Notes under the pieces: generated by a model
Told to the model about the DNA's origin: nothing
What the model saw: the letters and a program-made list of their open reading frames with translations, nothing else
The model's database searches: none
Program-made: the position numbers and the translations under genes
In this document: piece after piece, positions 24,088 through 31,656 of the stretch
Layout of the letters: each line of letters opens with the position of its first letter
Numbering within the stretch: the first letter of the stretch is position 1
DNA from: an uncultured Prevotellaceae bacterium
GTDB lineage: Bacteria; Bacteroidota; Bacteroidia; Bacteroidales; Bacteroidaceae
Assembly (NCBI GenBank): GCA_947166305.1
Contig: CAMVDV010000011.1
Span: forward strand, 17,872 to 81,871
Direction of reading: 5' to 3'
Length of the DNA stretch: 64,000 nt

Positions 24088-24606
24088 CTACCAGTTGGCG
24101 ACTGTGGCATTGAAGATTTGGTCTGTGATGTCCTTCACCATTTGTGTGACGAGCTCTTCCTGCACGGCGTTGAGCTGTTGCGAAGCGTCATATTCGGACG
24201 TGGCGGAGAATTGCCGCTCGAAGTCGTCGGTGTGTTTCTTGTTATTGACGAAGCGTACGTTGACCGTCATCTTGAGTTGCACCTGACTGCTGTAGCCGTC
24301 GCTCGATATGCCTTTGTTGAACTGGTCGAAGGCCACGATCTCTCCTGCCAGTTGCAAGTCGCCGTTCTTCTTGACCTGCCGGAGTTTTGTCTGACTGGCA
24401 TAAATGTCTGTCAGCCTATTCTGGAAGATGCTTTGCATAGGGGCCCAGACGTATGCGCTCCGGATAGGGAAGTTGTCTATCTGGATTGTTTTCGTTGTGG
24501 TATAATCGATGCTTGCGCCGTTGAACTTGTAGCTGATGGCGCATGCTGAGAGCAGCAGTGAGAGGATGATGGGCAGGAGCGTGCGCTTGCTATTCGTCGA
24601 TTCCAT
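24088..24606 (-). CDS. lptE: LptE-like LPS-assembly lipoprotein
   Basis: This 172-aa lipoprotein has a signal peptide with lipobox LLSAC, then ISYKFNGASIDYTTTKTIQI and the FPIRSAYVWAPMQSIFQNRLTDIY segment typical of Bacteroidetes LptE. LptE plugs LptD and helps insert lipopolysaccharide into the outer membrane. Its start overlaps the end of the sigma-54-type regulator gene by 17 bp. Confidence 0.82.
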   Translation of the reverse strand: MESTNSKRTLLPIILSLLLSACAISYKFNGASIDYTTTKTIQIDNFPIRSAYVWAPMQSIFQNRLTDIYASQTKLRQVKKNGDLQLAGEIVAFDQFNKGISSDGYSSQVQLKMTVNVRFVNNKKHTDDFERQFSATSEYDASQQLNAVQEELVTQMVKDITDQIFNATVANW

Positions 24607-25825
24607 AGGCTTTAATCTTGCGGTAGAGTGTGCGTTCGCTAATGCCGAGTTCGTCGGCGGCGAGTTTTCTCTTGTAGTGGTTGCGCTGGAGTGCGAGCAG
24701 GATGTTGCGTTTCTCCATGTCGCCGATGTTGAGGGTGTCGTCGTCCACGATTTCCTCTGCGGTGGCAATGTCCATGCTTCCGGGCAGGGAGTGGTAGGGG
24801 GTGTGGGATGCCGGGGTGTTCTTTTGTGACTGAACGGGCACGGGGAGTTGTGAGCCTTGCTGTTCGTTCCATGCATGGCCGCCTTGGAGTTTTTCCTTCA
24901 GTTCCTGCACTTCTGAGCGAAGCTCGAAGACGGCGTGTGCCAATATCTTGATTTCCTGCTCGTAGTCGTGCTGCGATGCTGTGCCGGAGCTGCCTCCGAT
25001 GGTGGCAATGCCGGTGTCTGCGTCGGAATTGGGTGTGATGCCGTACTTGGCAAGCACTTCGGGTGTGATGCTACGGCTCTCGGACAAGATGCTGAGCTGC
25101 TCGGTGATGTTGCGGAGCTGGCGTATGTTTCCGGGCCATTTGTAGGCGTTGACCACTTGTTCTGCCTCGGGTGTGAGGCGGATGGGTTCGGGGATGTTGT
25201 AGCGATCGGCGGTGTCGAGGGCGAATTTCTTGAAGAGGAGTACGGCGTCGCCCTGTCGCTTGCGCAGTGGAGGCATCTTGATGTTGATGGTGGAGAGGCG
25301 GTAGTAGAGGTCTTCGCGGAAGCGGCCTTGTTTGATAGCATTGGGGATGTCGACGTTGGTGGCTGCTACGATGCGGACGTTGGTCTGTCGGGGTGTGCTG
25401 CTACCGACGCGGAGATATTCCCCGGTCTCCAGCACGCGTAGGAGCCTGGCCTGCGTGCTGAGGGGCAGTTCTCCCACTTCGTCGAGGAAGAGGGTGCCGC
25501 CGTTGGCAGCGCCGAAGAAGCCTTCGTGCTCGCCAATGGCACTGGTGAAGGCGCCTTTCTCATGGCCGAAGAGCTCGCTGTCGATGGTTCCTTCGGGGAT
25601 AGCTCCGCAGTTGATGGCGATGTAGGTCTTGCCCCGGCGCCGGCTGTGGTCGTGGATGATGCGGGGGATGACCTCCTTTCCCACGCCGCTCTCGCCTTGG
25701 ATGAGTACGGAGAGGTCGGTGGGTGCGACGAGGACGGCCGTGGCGAGGGCTTCGCGGAGTGCGTCGTTGCGGCCCACGATGCCGTAGCGGTTCATCAGAG
25801 CCTGCATGTCCGAACTTGTGCTCAT
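24590..25825 (-). CDS. Sigma-54-type AAA+ transcriptional activator (variant GAFTSA loop)
   Basis: This 411-aa protein has no receiver domain; the AAA+ domain starts at once (IVGRNDALREAL). The Walker A is GESGVGKE, the Walker B GGTLFLDEVGE, and a Fis-type helix-turn-helix closes the protein (AADELGISERTLYRKIKAYG). The sigma-54 contact loop reads GAFTSA instead of GAFTGA. A region with coiled-coil character (about residues 290-320) links the two domains. Its start overlaps the PdxA-like gene by 4 bp and its end overlaps lptE, so it belongs to this envelope operon. Confidence 0.9.
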   Translation of the reverse strand: MSTSSDMQALMNRYGIVGRNDALREALATAVLVAPTDLSVLIQGESGVGKEVIPRIIHDHSRRRGKTYIAINCGAIPEGTIDSELFGHEKGAFTSAIGEHEGFFGAANGGTLFLDEVGELPLSTQARLLRVLETGEYLRVGSSTPRQTNVRIVAATNVDIPNAIKQGRFREDLYYRLSTINIKMPPLRKRQGDAVLLFKKFALDTADRYNIPEPIRLTPEAEQVVNAYKWPGNIRQLRNITEQLSILSESRSITPEVLAKYGITPNSDADTGIATIGGSSGTASQHDYEQEIKILAHAVFELRSEVQELKEKLQGGHAWNEQQGSQLPVPVQSQKNTPASHTPYHSLPGSMDIATAEEIVDDDTLNIGDMEKRNILLALQRNHYKRKLAADELGISERTLYRKIKAYGIDE

Positions 25826-26619
25826 GATGGCTTTTCGGTGTTTTCGTTGTTGGTATTGGGTTGTGCCTGTGCTTCGCGTCGGCGGTCGTCGCGCTTGTCG
25901 CGGAAGAGTTTGGGCAGGGGGTTCTGCCGGGCCTCGTCGTAGGTGGCGCGGTTGCGGAGCACGTCGATGGCGGTAAAGACGGGCTGTGTGAGCAGACAGG
26001 CATCGTCGATGCGGCTCTTATGGGACGGGAGGCAGATGGCAGCCACGACGTCGTCCCGTCCGGCGAAGAAGCGTGCGGGGGCTTCCCTGGCGAGGGTGTC
26101 GGCGATGCGGAGCGCTTCCTTCCCGTCGCCCACGGTGATGATGCCGTCGAAGTGCCAGCAGCGTTCGTCGGCCAGAATCTGCTCGGTGGTGTACGGGCCG
26201 TAGGTGTTGATGCCCAGCTCGGCCGTGACTTGTGCGGCGAGGTCAGGGTTGGCCATGGCCGTCTCCTGCACGATGGCGATGCGGGGCGAGAGGAGGTCGA
26301 AGTCGCGCTCCAGTATGTTGCGGAAGCTGGCCACGTCCTCCTCGGTGGGTTCGGCTTGGAGCGGCAGGACTTGTGCCTGCCCCGTGGCGATGATTTCCAC
26401 TGCGCCTTGCACCTGCGGCGCGCTGGCTGTGGTGGCGAGCACCAGTGCGTCGGCACGGCCTTCGCTCAGGGTGTGCCAGGCAGCGTCGGCCTTTTCTTCC
26501 TCGAAGACGAGAGGCGTGCAGAGCTCGAGCATGGCGGGCTCGTCGAGTGTGGCGTGGACGAGGGAGAGGCTCTCCTCGTCGAACTTGCCTAAGATGATGG
26601 CTATCTTTGGTTTTTCCAT
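25822..26619 (-). CDS. Degenerate PdxA-like protein
   Basis: This 265-aa protein can be aligned by eye to PdxA (4-hydroxythreonine-4-phosphate dehydrogenase) in ELCTPLVF, the DALVLATTAS strand, INTYGPYTTEQI, WHFDGIITVGDG and TAIDVLRNRATYDEARQNPLPK. The metal-binding histidines and the substrate loop of PdxA are missing, and the protein is about 100 residues shorter. In other Bacteroidales I recall genuine pdxA in this position before the sigma-54-type activator. It therefore looks like a reduced descendant that has kept the fold but lost catalysis. The role is unknown. Confidence 0.6.
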   Translation of the reverse strand: MEKPKIAIILGKFDEESLSLVHATLDEPAMLELCTPLVFEEEKADAAWHTLSEGRADALVLATTASAPQVQGAVEIIATGQAQVLPLQAEPTEEDVASFRNILERDFDLLSPRIAIVQETAMANPDLAAQVTAELGINTYGPYTTEQILADERCWHFDGIITVGDGKEALRIADTLAREAPARFFAGRDDVVAAICLPSHKSRIDDACLLTQPVFTAIDVLRNRATYDEARQNPLPKLFRDKRDDRRREAQAQPNTNNENTEKPS

Positions 26620-26639
26620 ATTGCGTTATTGTTAGCGTT

Positions 26640-26820
26640 GCATAGTGTCTTGTAGGGTGGGGCAGGGCGTCCTTTGCAGAACCCTGTGGGGTGTTCTTTG
26701 CAGGGTCATGACCGTGCAATTGCAACATCATGACCCTGCAATTGCACGTTCATGACCCTGCAAAGGATGCAGCGTGCTGTGTCGGCGACAGGGCAGTGGG
26801 CCGCAAGAGCGTGCTGCGGC
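26640..26820. repeat. 22-bp-period array, family B, locus 2, in an otherwise empty gap
   Basis: tcatgac starts at 26706, 26728 and 26750 (22 bp apart), with gcaattgca palindromes between. Flanking bases carry cctttgca/tgcaaagg inverted pieces. No gene is visible in this gap. Confidence 0.85.
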
Positions 26821-26825
26821 GCAGG

Positions 26826-27926
26826 TCATTGCTGTGGCTTTTTGGCGTCGCTGCCTTCGGTCTTTGCCTTTTCCTCCTCCAGTCCGGTGTCGATGAGTGC
26901 GTACTGCTCTTCGGGGAGCTGCAGGGTGTAGAGCGAACCCTCGAGCCGTCGGATGAGTCCGCGCTTCATCTTCTCGGGCGCATAGACGAAGCCTTCCACC
27001 ACCACGACGCGGTTCGTCTCCGTATCCACGCGCGAGTGGCTGACGAAGGGACCGCCCATGGCATCGTTCTCCATGTACCAGAGTCCGCGCATCTCCATGG
27101 CGTAGCGGTCGTGGACGACGATGGGTTTCACCATCGTGCAGAGCGAGTCGGTCTTCATGAACATGCCGGGTTTCTCGCCAGGCAGGTTTCTCTTCATGGC
27201 CGAGTCGCGCTTTGCCACCATGTACTCCTTGTTGAACGTCTCCGGGCCCTCGTAGGGGTAGCTGTACATGACGATGTTCTCCAGCCCGGTGGCCGTGTTG
27301 TTGCTGGTCCAGAGGAAGTGCGTGCCCTTCTTGTAGGCCGTGAGTTCCTTTGGTGCATGAAGGCGGCAGGCGAAGATTTGCCACGCCAGGTCGTAGGTCA
27401 CCTTGGAGTATTTCTTCTCCAGTTCCGCTATGAGTCGGTTCATCTCGGAGCGCGTCAGGAAGTCGAGCACCTCTTGCTTATGGTCGATGCAGAACTGGCG
27501 GAAGTCGTCCAGGCTGGGGCTGTTGATGGTGAGCACAATTTGGTCCATGGCAAACTTGTTGCGCATGAACTTCATTCCGGTGCGCGAGAACTGCGTGGGG
27601 TCAATGTTCACCTGGATGATGTTGCGGAAGATGGTGAAGTTCGCGCTGAAGTCTTTCGGCTCTATCTGCGAGATGTGGAAGGAGCGTTCGCTCTGCGGGA
27701 GGCACGGAACGTCGGTGTCCAGTATGTCGAACAGCGCGCGTCCGGCCGGAGCCTCCCACGTCTGCTTGTCCAGCACGACGAGCACCTCGTAGGGTCGCCC
27801 GCTGGCCGTCGGGAAGATAGCCTCCTTCGTGCAGCCCGTCAGGGCGAGCAGGCAGACCAAAAGTACAAGCCCCCTCCCCGCTCCCCCTTTGGGGGAGTGC
27901 TTTAATAGGTTACATAGTGTCGTCAT
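26826..27926 (-). CDS. DUF4837 lipoprotein with a repeat-derived N-terminus
   Basis: This 366-aa lipoprotein has a hydrophobic segment and lipobox LLALTGC at about residues 26-32. GRPYEVLVVLDKQTWE, RNIIQVNIDPTQFS, FCIDHKQEVLDFL and GLWYMENDAMGGPFVSHSR match the DUF4837 family of Bacteroidetes. Function is unknown. The start codon lies in the loop of palindromic element P1, so the first 20 residues (KHSPKGGAGRGL) derive from it and give the signal peptide an unusually long N-region. Confidence 0.82.
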   Translation of the reverse strand: MTTLCNLLKHSPKGGAGRGLVLLVCLLALTGCTKEAIFPTASGRPYEVLVVLDKQTWEAPAGRALFDILDTDVPCLPQSERSFHISQIEPKDFSANFTIFRNIIQVNIDPTQFSRTGMKFMRNKFAMDQIVLTINSPSLDDFRQFCIDHKQEVLDFLTRSEMNRLIAELEKKYSKVTYDLAWQIFACRLHAPKELTAYKKGTHFLWTSNNTATGLENIVMYSYPYEGPETFNKEYMVAKRDSAMKRNLPGEKPGMFMKTDSLCTMVKPIVVHDRYAMEMRGLWYMENDAMGGPFVSHSRVDTETNRVVVVEGFVYAPEKMKRGLIRRLEGSLYTLQLPEEQYALIDTGLEEEKAKTEGSDAKKPQQ

Positions 27927-28005
27927 CTTTGGTAGGGTTTATATGGTTATTCATAGTGGTTTTCTATCGGAAGCACTCCCCCAAAGGGGGAGCGGGGAGG
28001 GGGCT
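27868..28005. repeat. Palindromic element P1 at the rlmN/DUF4837 junction
   Basis: The arms 27868-27900 and 27973-28005 are 33-bp perfect inverted repeats, same sequence as the lplA copy. The loop (72 bp) is unrelated to the loops of the lpdA and lplA copies. The rlmN stop and the DUF4837 start are both in this loop. Confidence 0.95.
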
Positions 28006-29006
28006 GTTTTGCTATGCAGCAGTCCGCAGGCAGCAAAGATGTCCTGCCCTCGGCTCGCCCGGATGGTGGTCGTCACCCCGTGGCGCGTCAGATAGTCGCG
28101 CAGCCAGAGCATCCTTTCCTCCGGCGCACCCTTGAACGGCGAGTCGGGAATCGCATGGAAACGGATCAGATTGACGCGACATTCCATCGGCGAAAGCAGT
28201 CTCACCAGCTCGCGGGCATGACGCTCCGAGTCGTTCAGGCCGCCGAAGACGATGTACTCGAAACTCAGTCTCCGCTGATGACTCCAGTCCTCCTGCCTCA
28301 GCACCTGCAGCAAGTCCTCCAGAGCGAAAGCCTTCTCCGCCGGCATCATCGCAAGGCGTTCCCCAGGAAAGGGGTTGTGAAGGCTGATGGCCAAGTGGCA
28401 TTCGCTCTCACGGAGAAAGCGCTCCACGCCCTTCACGCCAACGGTTGACACCGTGATGCGCTTCGGACTCCAGGCCCACCCATAGGGAGCTGTCAGAATC
28501 TCCGTGGCCTTGAGCACGGCATCCAGGTTGTCCAGAGGCTCACCCTGTCCCATGAAGACGATGTTCGTGAGCCTTTCGCTCCCGGGCACCGAATAGACTT
28601 GGTTCAGGATGTCCGTCGTGGAGAGGTTCCCCCCGAAGCCTTGCCGCCCGGTCATGCAGAACTTGCACCCCATGCGGCACCCCACCTGACTGCTCACGCA
28701 GAGCGTTGCACGGTCGTCATCAGGGATGAAGACGCACTCCACCAGTTCGCCGCCTTCCGTCGGGAAGAGGTATTTTGCCGTCCCGTCCGTGCTCTGCTGC
28801 ACGTCGGTCGGTTCCGAGCAACCTATCTCGTAGTGCTCCGAGAGCGCCTTCCGCCCTTTCAGCGAGAGGTTCGTCATCGCCTCGATGCTTCTCACCCGCT
28901 TCCCGTATATCCACTCCGCCATTTGCTTCGACGCAAACCGGGGCAGCCCGACCTCCGTCGCCACCGCCTTCAGTTCGTCCAATGTCATGCCGAGCAACTT
29001 CTTCAT
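27951..29006 (-). CDS. rlmN: 23S rRNA (adenine-2503-C2)-methyltransferase with repeat-derived C-terminus
   Basis: This radical-SAM enzyme methylates A2503 of 23S rRNA and A37 of some tRNAs. The 4Fe-4S motif is CRMGCKFCMTG. GQGEPLDN, STVGV, LAISLHNP and the second catalytic cysteine in RGQDIFAACGLL are present. The start is the ATG at 29006 (MKKLLGMTLDELKAV), 22 bp after a -7 box. After ACGLLHSK the tail APSPLPLWGSASDRKPL comes from palindromic element P1; native enzymes normally stop near here, so function should be kept. Confidence 0.94.
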   Translation of the reverse strand: MKKLLGMTLDELKAVATEVGLPRFASKQMAEWIYGKRVRSIEAMTNLSLKGRKALSEHYEIGCSEPTDVQQSTDGTAKYLFPTEGGELVECVFIPDDDRATLCVSSQVGCRMGCKFCMTGRQGFGGNLSTTDILNQVYSVPGSERLTNIVFMGQGEPLDNLDAVLKATEILTAPYGWAWSPKRITVSTVGVKGVERFLRESECHLAISLHNPFPGERLAMMPAEKAFALEDLLQVLRQEDWSHQRRLSFEYIVFGGLNDSERHARELVRLLSPMECRVNLIRFHAIPDSPFKGAPEERMLWLRDYLTRHGVTTTIRASRGQDIFAACGLLHSKTAPSPLPLWGSASDRKPL

Positions 29007-29027
29007 CTCTACGTCTCTTTTATCCTG

Positions 29028-29138
29028 CAAAGGTACATTATTATTATAGAATACAGGCCTGCCAGACGGAAAAAGTTCGCTTTTTTTAGTTCTTTTGTAG
29101 GAAAAACGCGTTAGTTTAGGAAACTTTTACTATCTTTG
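29028..29138. promoter_or_regulatory. Divergent -7 boxes for rlmN and the GH109-like gene
   Basis: TACCTTTG on the minus strand (29035-29028) serves rlmN. TATCTTTG on the plus strand (29131-29138) serves the gene at 29169. Confidence 0.6.
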
Positions 29139-29168
29139 TCGTGCGAAATTGCTAAAACTAATAGGTAA

Positions 29169-30749
29169 ATGAACATCAAACACATCTTGGCTGCATCGTT
29201 TGCAGCAATCGTTTTCAGCGCCACGACGTTGGCGCAAAGTCTCAGTCCCAGCACTAAATACCATTGGGACAAAGGAACTCTTGTCGTAGAAACACCCCAG
29301 CGTCCTGCCGGACAGCAACATGTCTTGGGCTTGACCGCTCCGAAGATGGCTACCGTCCGCGTGGCTTTCGTCGGACTCGGTATGCGTGGACCGGGCGCAG
29401 TGGAGCGCTTTACGTACATACCCGGCGTGCAGATTGTCGCTCTCTGCGACTATGTTGAGGCTCGTGCCGAAGGGTGTCAGAAGTATCTCCGAAAGGCTGG
29501 ACTTCCGCCAGCAGACGTTTACAGCGGCGAGAAAGGCTATGAGGAGGTTTGCAAGCGTCCTGATGTCGACCTCGTCTATGTCGCTACGGACTGGGACCAC
29601 CACTTCCCCGTTGCCAAGTGCGCGCTCCAGAATGGCAAACACACTGCCATCGAGGTGCCCAGTGCCATGAATCTTGAGCAATGCTGGGAGCTTATCAACC
29701 TCAGTGAGCAGACCAGAAAGCACTGCATGATACTGGAGAACTGCTGCTACGACTGGTATGAGCTCAACACGCTCAACATGGCTCAGCAGGGAGTCTTCGG
29801 CGAAGTGCTTCGCGGCGAAGGCGCTTACATCCACAACCTCGACGACTTCTGGGACTATTACTGGAAGAACCCGAACGGCAGCGACCCCGACAAACTCGGC
29901 TGGCGCATGAAGTATAATATGGAGAACAGGGGCGACGTCTATGCCACTCACGGACTGGGTCCCGTGGCTCTCGCCATGAATATCCACCGCGGAGACCGCT
30001 TCACCACGCTCGTAGCGATGGACACAAAGAGCGTCCACGGCAAGGAGTATGTGGAGAAGAAGACCGGCAAGCCTTGCAACAACTACCGCAACGGCGACCA
30101 GACGACCACGCTGATGCGCACGGCAGAGGGCAAGGTTGTGGAGATTCAGCACAACGTGATGAACCCCCAGCCCTACAATCGTCTGTACAAGCTCACGGGC
30201 ACGAAGGGCTATGCCACCAAGTATCCTGAGCAACACTATGCCCTTGACAAGAGTCAGCTCACGGCCAGCGGCGTAGCTCCCAAGGTCGACGACCTCAGCT
30301 CTCATGGCTTCCTGCCGAAGGCTGAACAAGATGCCTTGGTCAGCAAGTACACGCATCCCATCATCAAGAAGTATGGCGAGATGGCGCAGAAGGTAGGCGG
30401 ACATGGCGGCATGGACTTCTTCATGGACGCACGCTTGGTTTATTGCCTGCAGAACGGGCTGCCTCTCGACATGGACGTTTACGATTTGGCAGAGTGGTGC
30501 AGCCTGGCCGAACTCGGAAGCCTCTCGATGGACAACAACTGTTGCTCTGTGGCTTTCCCCGACTTCACCCGTGGCAACTGGAACGTGCAGAAGGGCTTCC
30601 AGTTCGCTTGGGCAAAGGCTGAGGACGAGGCTGCTGCCGAAGCTGCTGCCGTCGCCAGCACGGAGGCGCAGAAGGCACTCTGTGCTAAGAAGAAGCTTTG
30701 GGAGAAATACGATAAGAAAAAGTTAAAAGGTGAAAAGGTAAAAAAGTGA
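29169..30749 (+). CDS. Gfo/Idh/MocA-family protein, GH109-like glycosidase
   Basis: This 526-aa secreted protein has a signal peptide (MNIKHILAASFAAIVFSATTLAQ), then a Rossmann start (VRVAFVGLGMRGPGAV). AIEVPSAMNLEQCWEL, MILENCCYDWYELNTLNMAQQGVFGEV, EGAYIHNLDDFW and YATHGLGPVALAMNIHRGDRF match the GH109 NAD-dependent alpha-N-acetylgalactosaminidase group. Substrate preference is inferred from that likeness. The last residues (KKLKGEKVKK) are encoded by an 8-bp-period A/G repeat that doubles as the leader of the next gene, which starts 4 bp later. Confidence 0.85.
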   Translation: MNIKHILAASFAAIVFSATTLAQSLSPSTKYHWDKGTLVVETPQRPAGQQHVLGLTAPKMATVRVAFVGLGMRGPGAVERFTYIPGVQIVALCDYVEARAEGCQKYLRKAGLPPADVYSGEKGYEEVCKRPDVDLVYVATDWDHHFPVAKCALQNGKHTAIEVPSAMNLEQCWELINLSEQTRKHCMILENCCYDWYELNTLNMAQQGVFGEVLRGEGAYIHNLDDFWDYYWKNPNGSDPDKLGWRMKYNMENRGDVYATHGLGPVALAMNIHRGDRFTTLVAMDTKSVHGKEYVEKKTGKPCNNYRNGDQTTTLMRTAEGKVVEIQHNVMNPQPYNRLYKLTGTKGYATKYPEQHYALDKSQLTASGVAPKVDDLSSHGFLPKAEQDALVSKYTHPIIKKYGEMAQKVGGHGGMDFFMDARLVYCLQNGLPLDMDVYDLAEWCSLAELGSLSMDNNCCSVAFPDFTRGNWNVQKGFQFAWAKAEDEAAAEAAAVASTEAQKALCAKKKLWEKYDKKKLKGEKVKK

Positions 30750-30753
30750 AAAG

Positions 30754-31341
30754 GTGAAGACCTCTGCGAGTTCTTCCCTGCCTCTCCCCCTGAAGGGGGA
30801 TGGGGGGTCAAAGCAAACCTTGCGCGCCTTAATCCGTGCGCAGAAGAAACTTTACACCGCTGCTCAGTTGGCGGCGATGTCGGAAGAGATATGCAGCAGA
30901 GTGCTTGCTTCTGCCTGGTGGCAGGAGGCAAGCACTCTCTTGCTTTATTACCCTTTGCCCGACGAAGTAGATGTCCGTCCCCTGATAAGCGAGGCCCACG
31001 AGAGGGGTGCACGAGTGCTTCTTCCTGTAGTCGTGGACGACGAGCTTGAACTTCGTCTCTACGAAGGGGAAACTTCGTTGAGGGAAGGTGCCTTTGGCAT
31101 CAAGGAGCCGACGGGAGACTTGTTTCCCCTCGGGCAGTATGATGAGATAGACCTCGCCTTGGTTCCGGGCATGGCTTTTGACAGAGACGGACATCGTTTG
31201 GGGCGAGGCAAAGGCTACTACGATCGCTTGCTGCCGCGACTTCCTAAGGCCCGTCGCAGAGGCATCTGCTTCCCGTTCCAGATGCTCGAAGAGGTGCCGT
31301 CTGATGCGCATGATGTCCGGATGCAGGAAGTGACGGCGTGA
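30754..31341 (+). CDS. 5-formyltetrahydrofolate cyclo-ligase
   Basis: This enzyme converts 5-formyl-THF to 5,10-methenyl-THF with ATP. The C-terminal motif is PGMAFDRDGHRLGRGKGYYDR. YYPLPDEVDVRPLI and GAFGIKEPTGD are also typical. The start is GTG at 30754, just 4 bp after the preceding stop. The first about 15 residues (SLPLPLKGDGGS) are encoded by a G-rich half-palindrome also found in the GH32 gene. The native domain starts at LRALIRAQKK. Confidence 0.9.
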   Translation: MKTSASSSLPLPLKGDGGSKQTLRALIRAQKKLYTAAQLAAMSEEICSRVLASAWWQEASTLLLYYPLPDEVDVRPLISEAHERGARVLLPVVVDDELELRLYEGETSLREGAFGIKEPTGDLFPLGQYDEIDLALVPGMAFDRDGHRLGRGKGYYDRLLPRLPKARRRGICFPFQMLEEVPSDAHDVRMQEVTA

Positions 31342-31369
31342 GTCGTCAGACGGGGCGATTCAAAACGTC

Positions 31370-31465
31370 GCAGGCGACGATGCCAAACGCCGCACGCGGA
31401 GATTTGCATCGCCGCAGGCGGAGATCCACATCGCCGCAGGCGGAGTTTGCCGTCGCCACACGCGA
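31370..31465. repeat. 22-bp-period array, family A, locus 4
   Basis: Cores at 31370, 31392, 31414, 31436 and 31458 are exactly 22 bp apart. Three read gcaggcg, one gcacgcg and one acacgcg. The array begins 28 bp after the cyclo-ligase gene. Confidence 0.85.
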
Positions 31466-31515
31466 TATTATATAATAATGAATGGCGAATCGGAAATTGT
31501 CGAGTTGCAGATGAA

Positions 31516-31633
31516 TTGTTTTTCCGCTCTTTTTCCGTAACTTTGAGCTGACGCTCGAAGTTACTCTCGCTCGGGAGAAACAAAATAAAAACCCGTTTTC
31601 TTTTTGTTTTCTGCTCGCTTATCCGTAACTTTG
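31516..31633 (+). promoter_or_regulatory. Two tandem promoters before the GH106-like gene
   Basis: Promoter 1: TTG 31516-31518 and TAACTTTG 31538-31545. Promoter 2: TTTG 31603-31606 and TAACTTTG 31626-31633. Both spacers are 19 bp. Between them is a short hairpin region (gagctgacgctc). Confidence 0.7.
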
Positions 31634-31656
31634 CAACTGGAATAACACTTTTTTCT

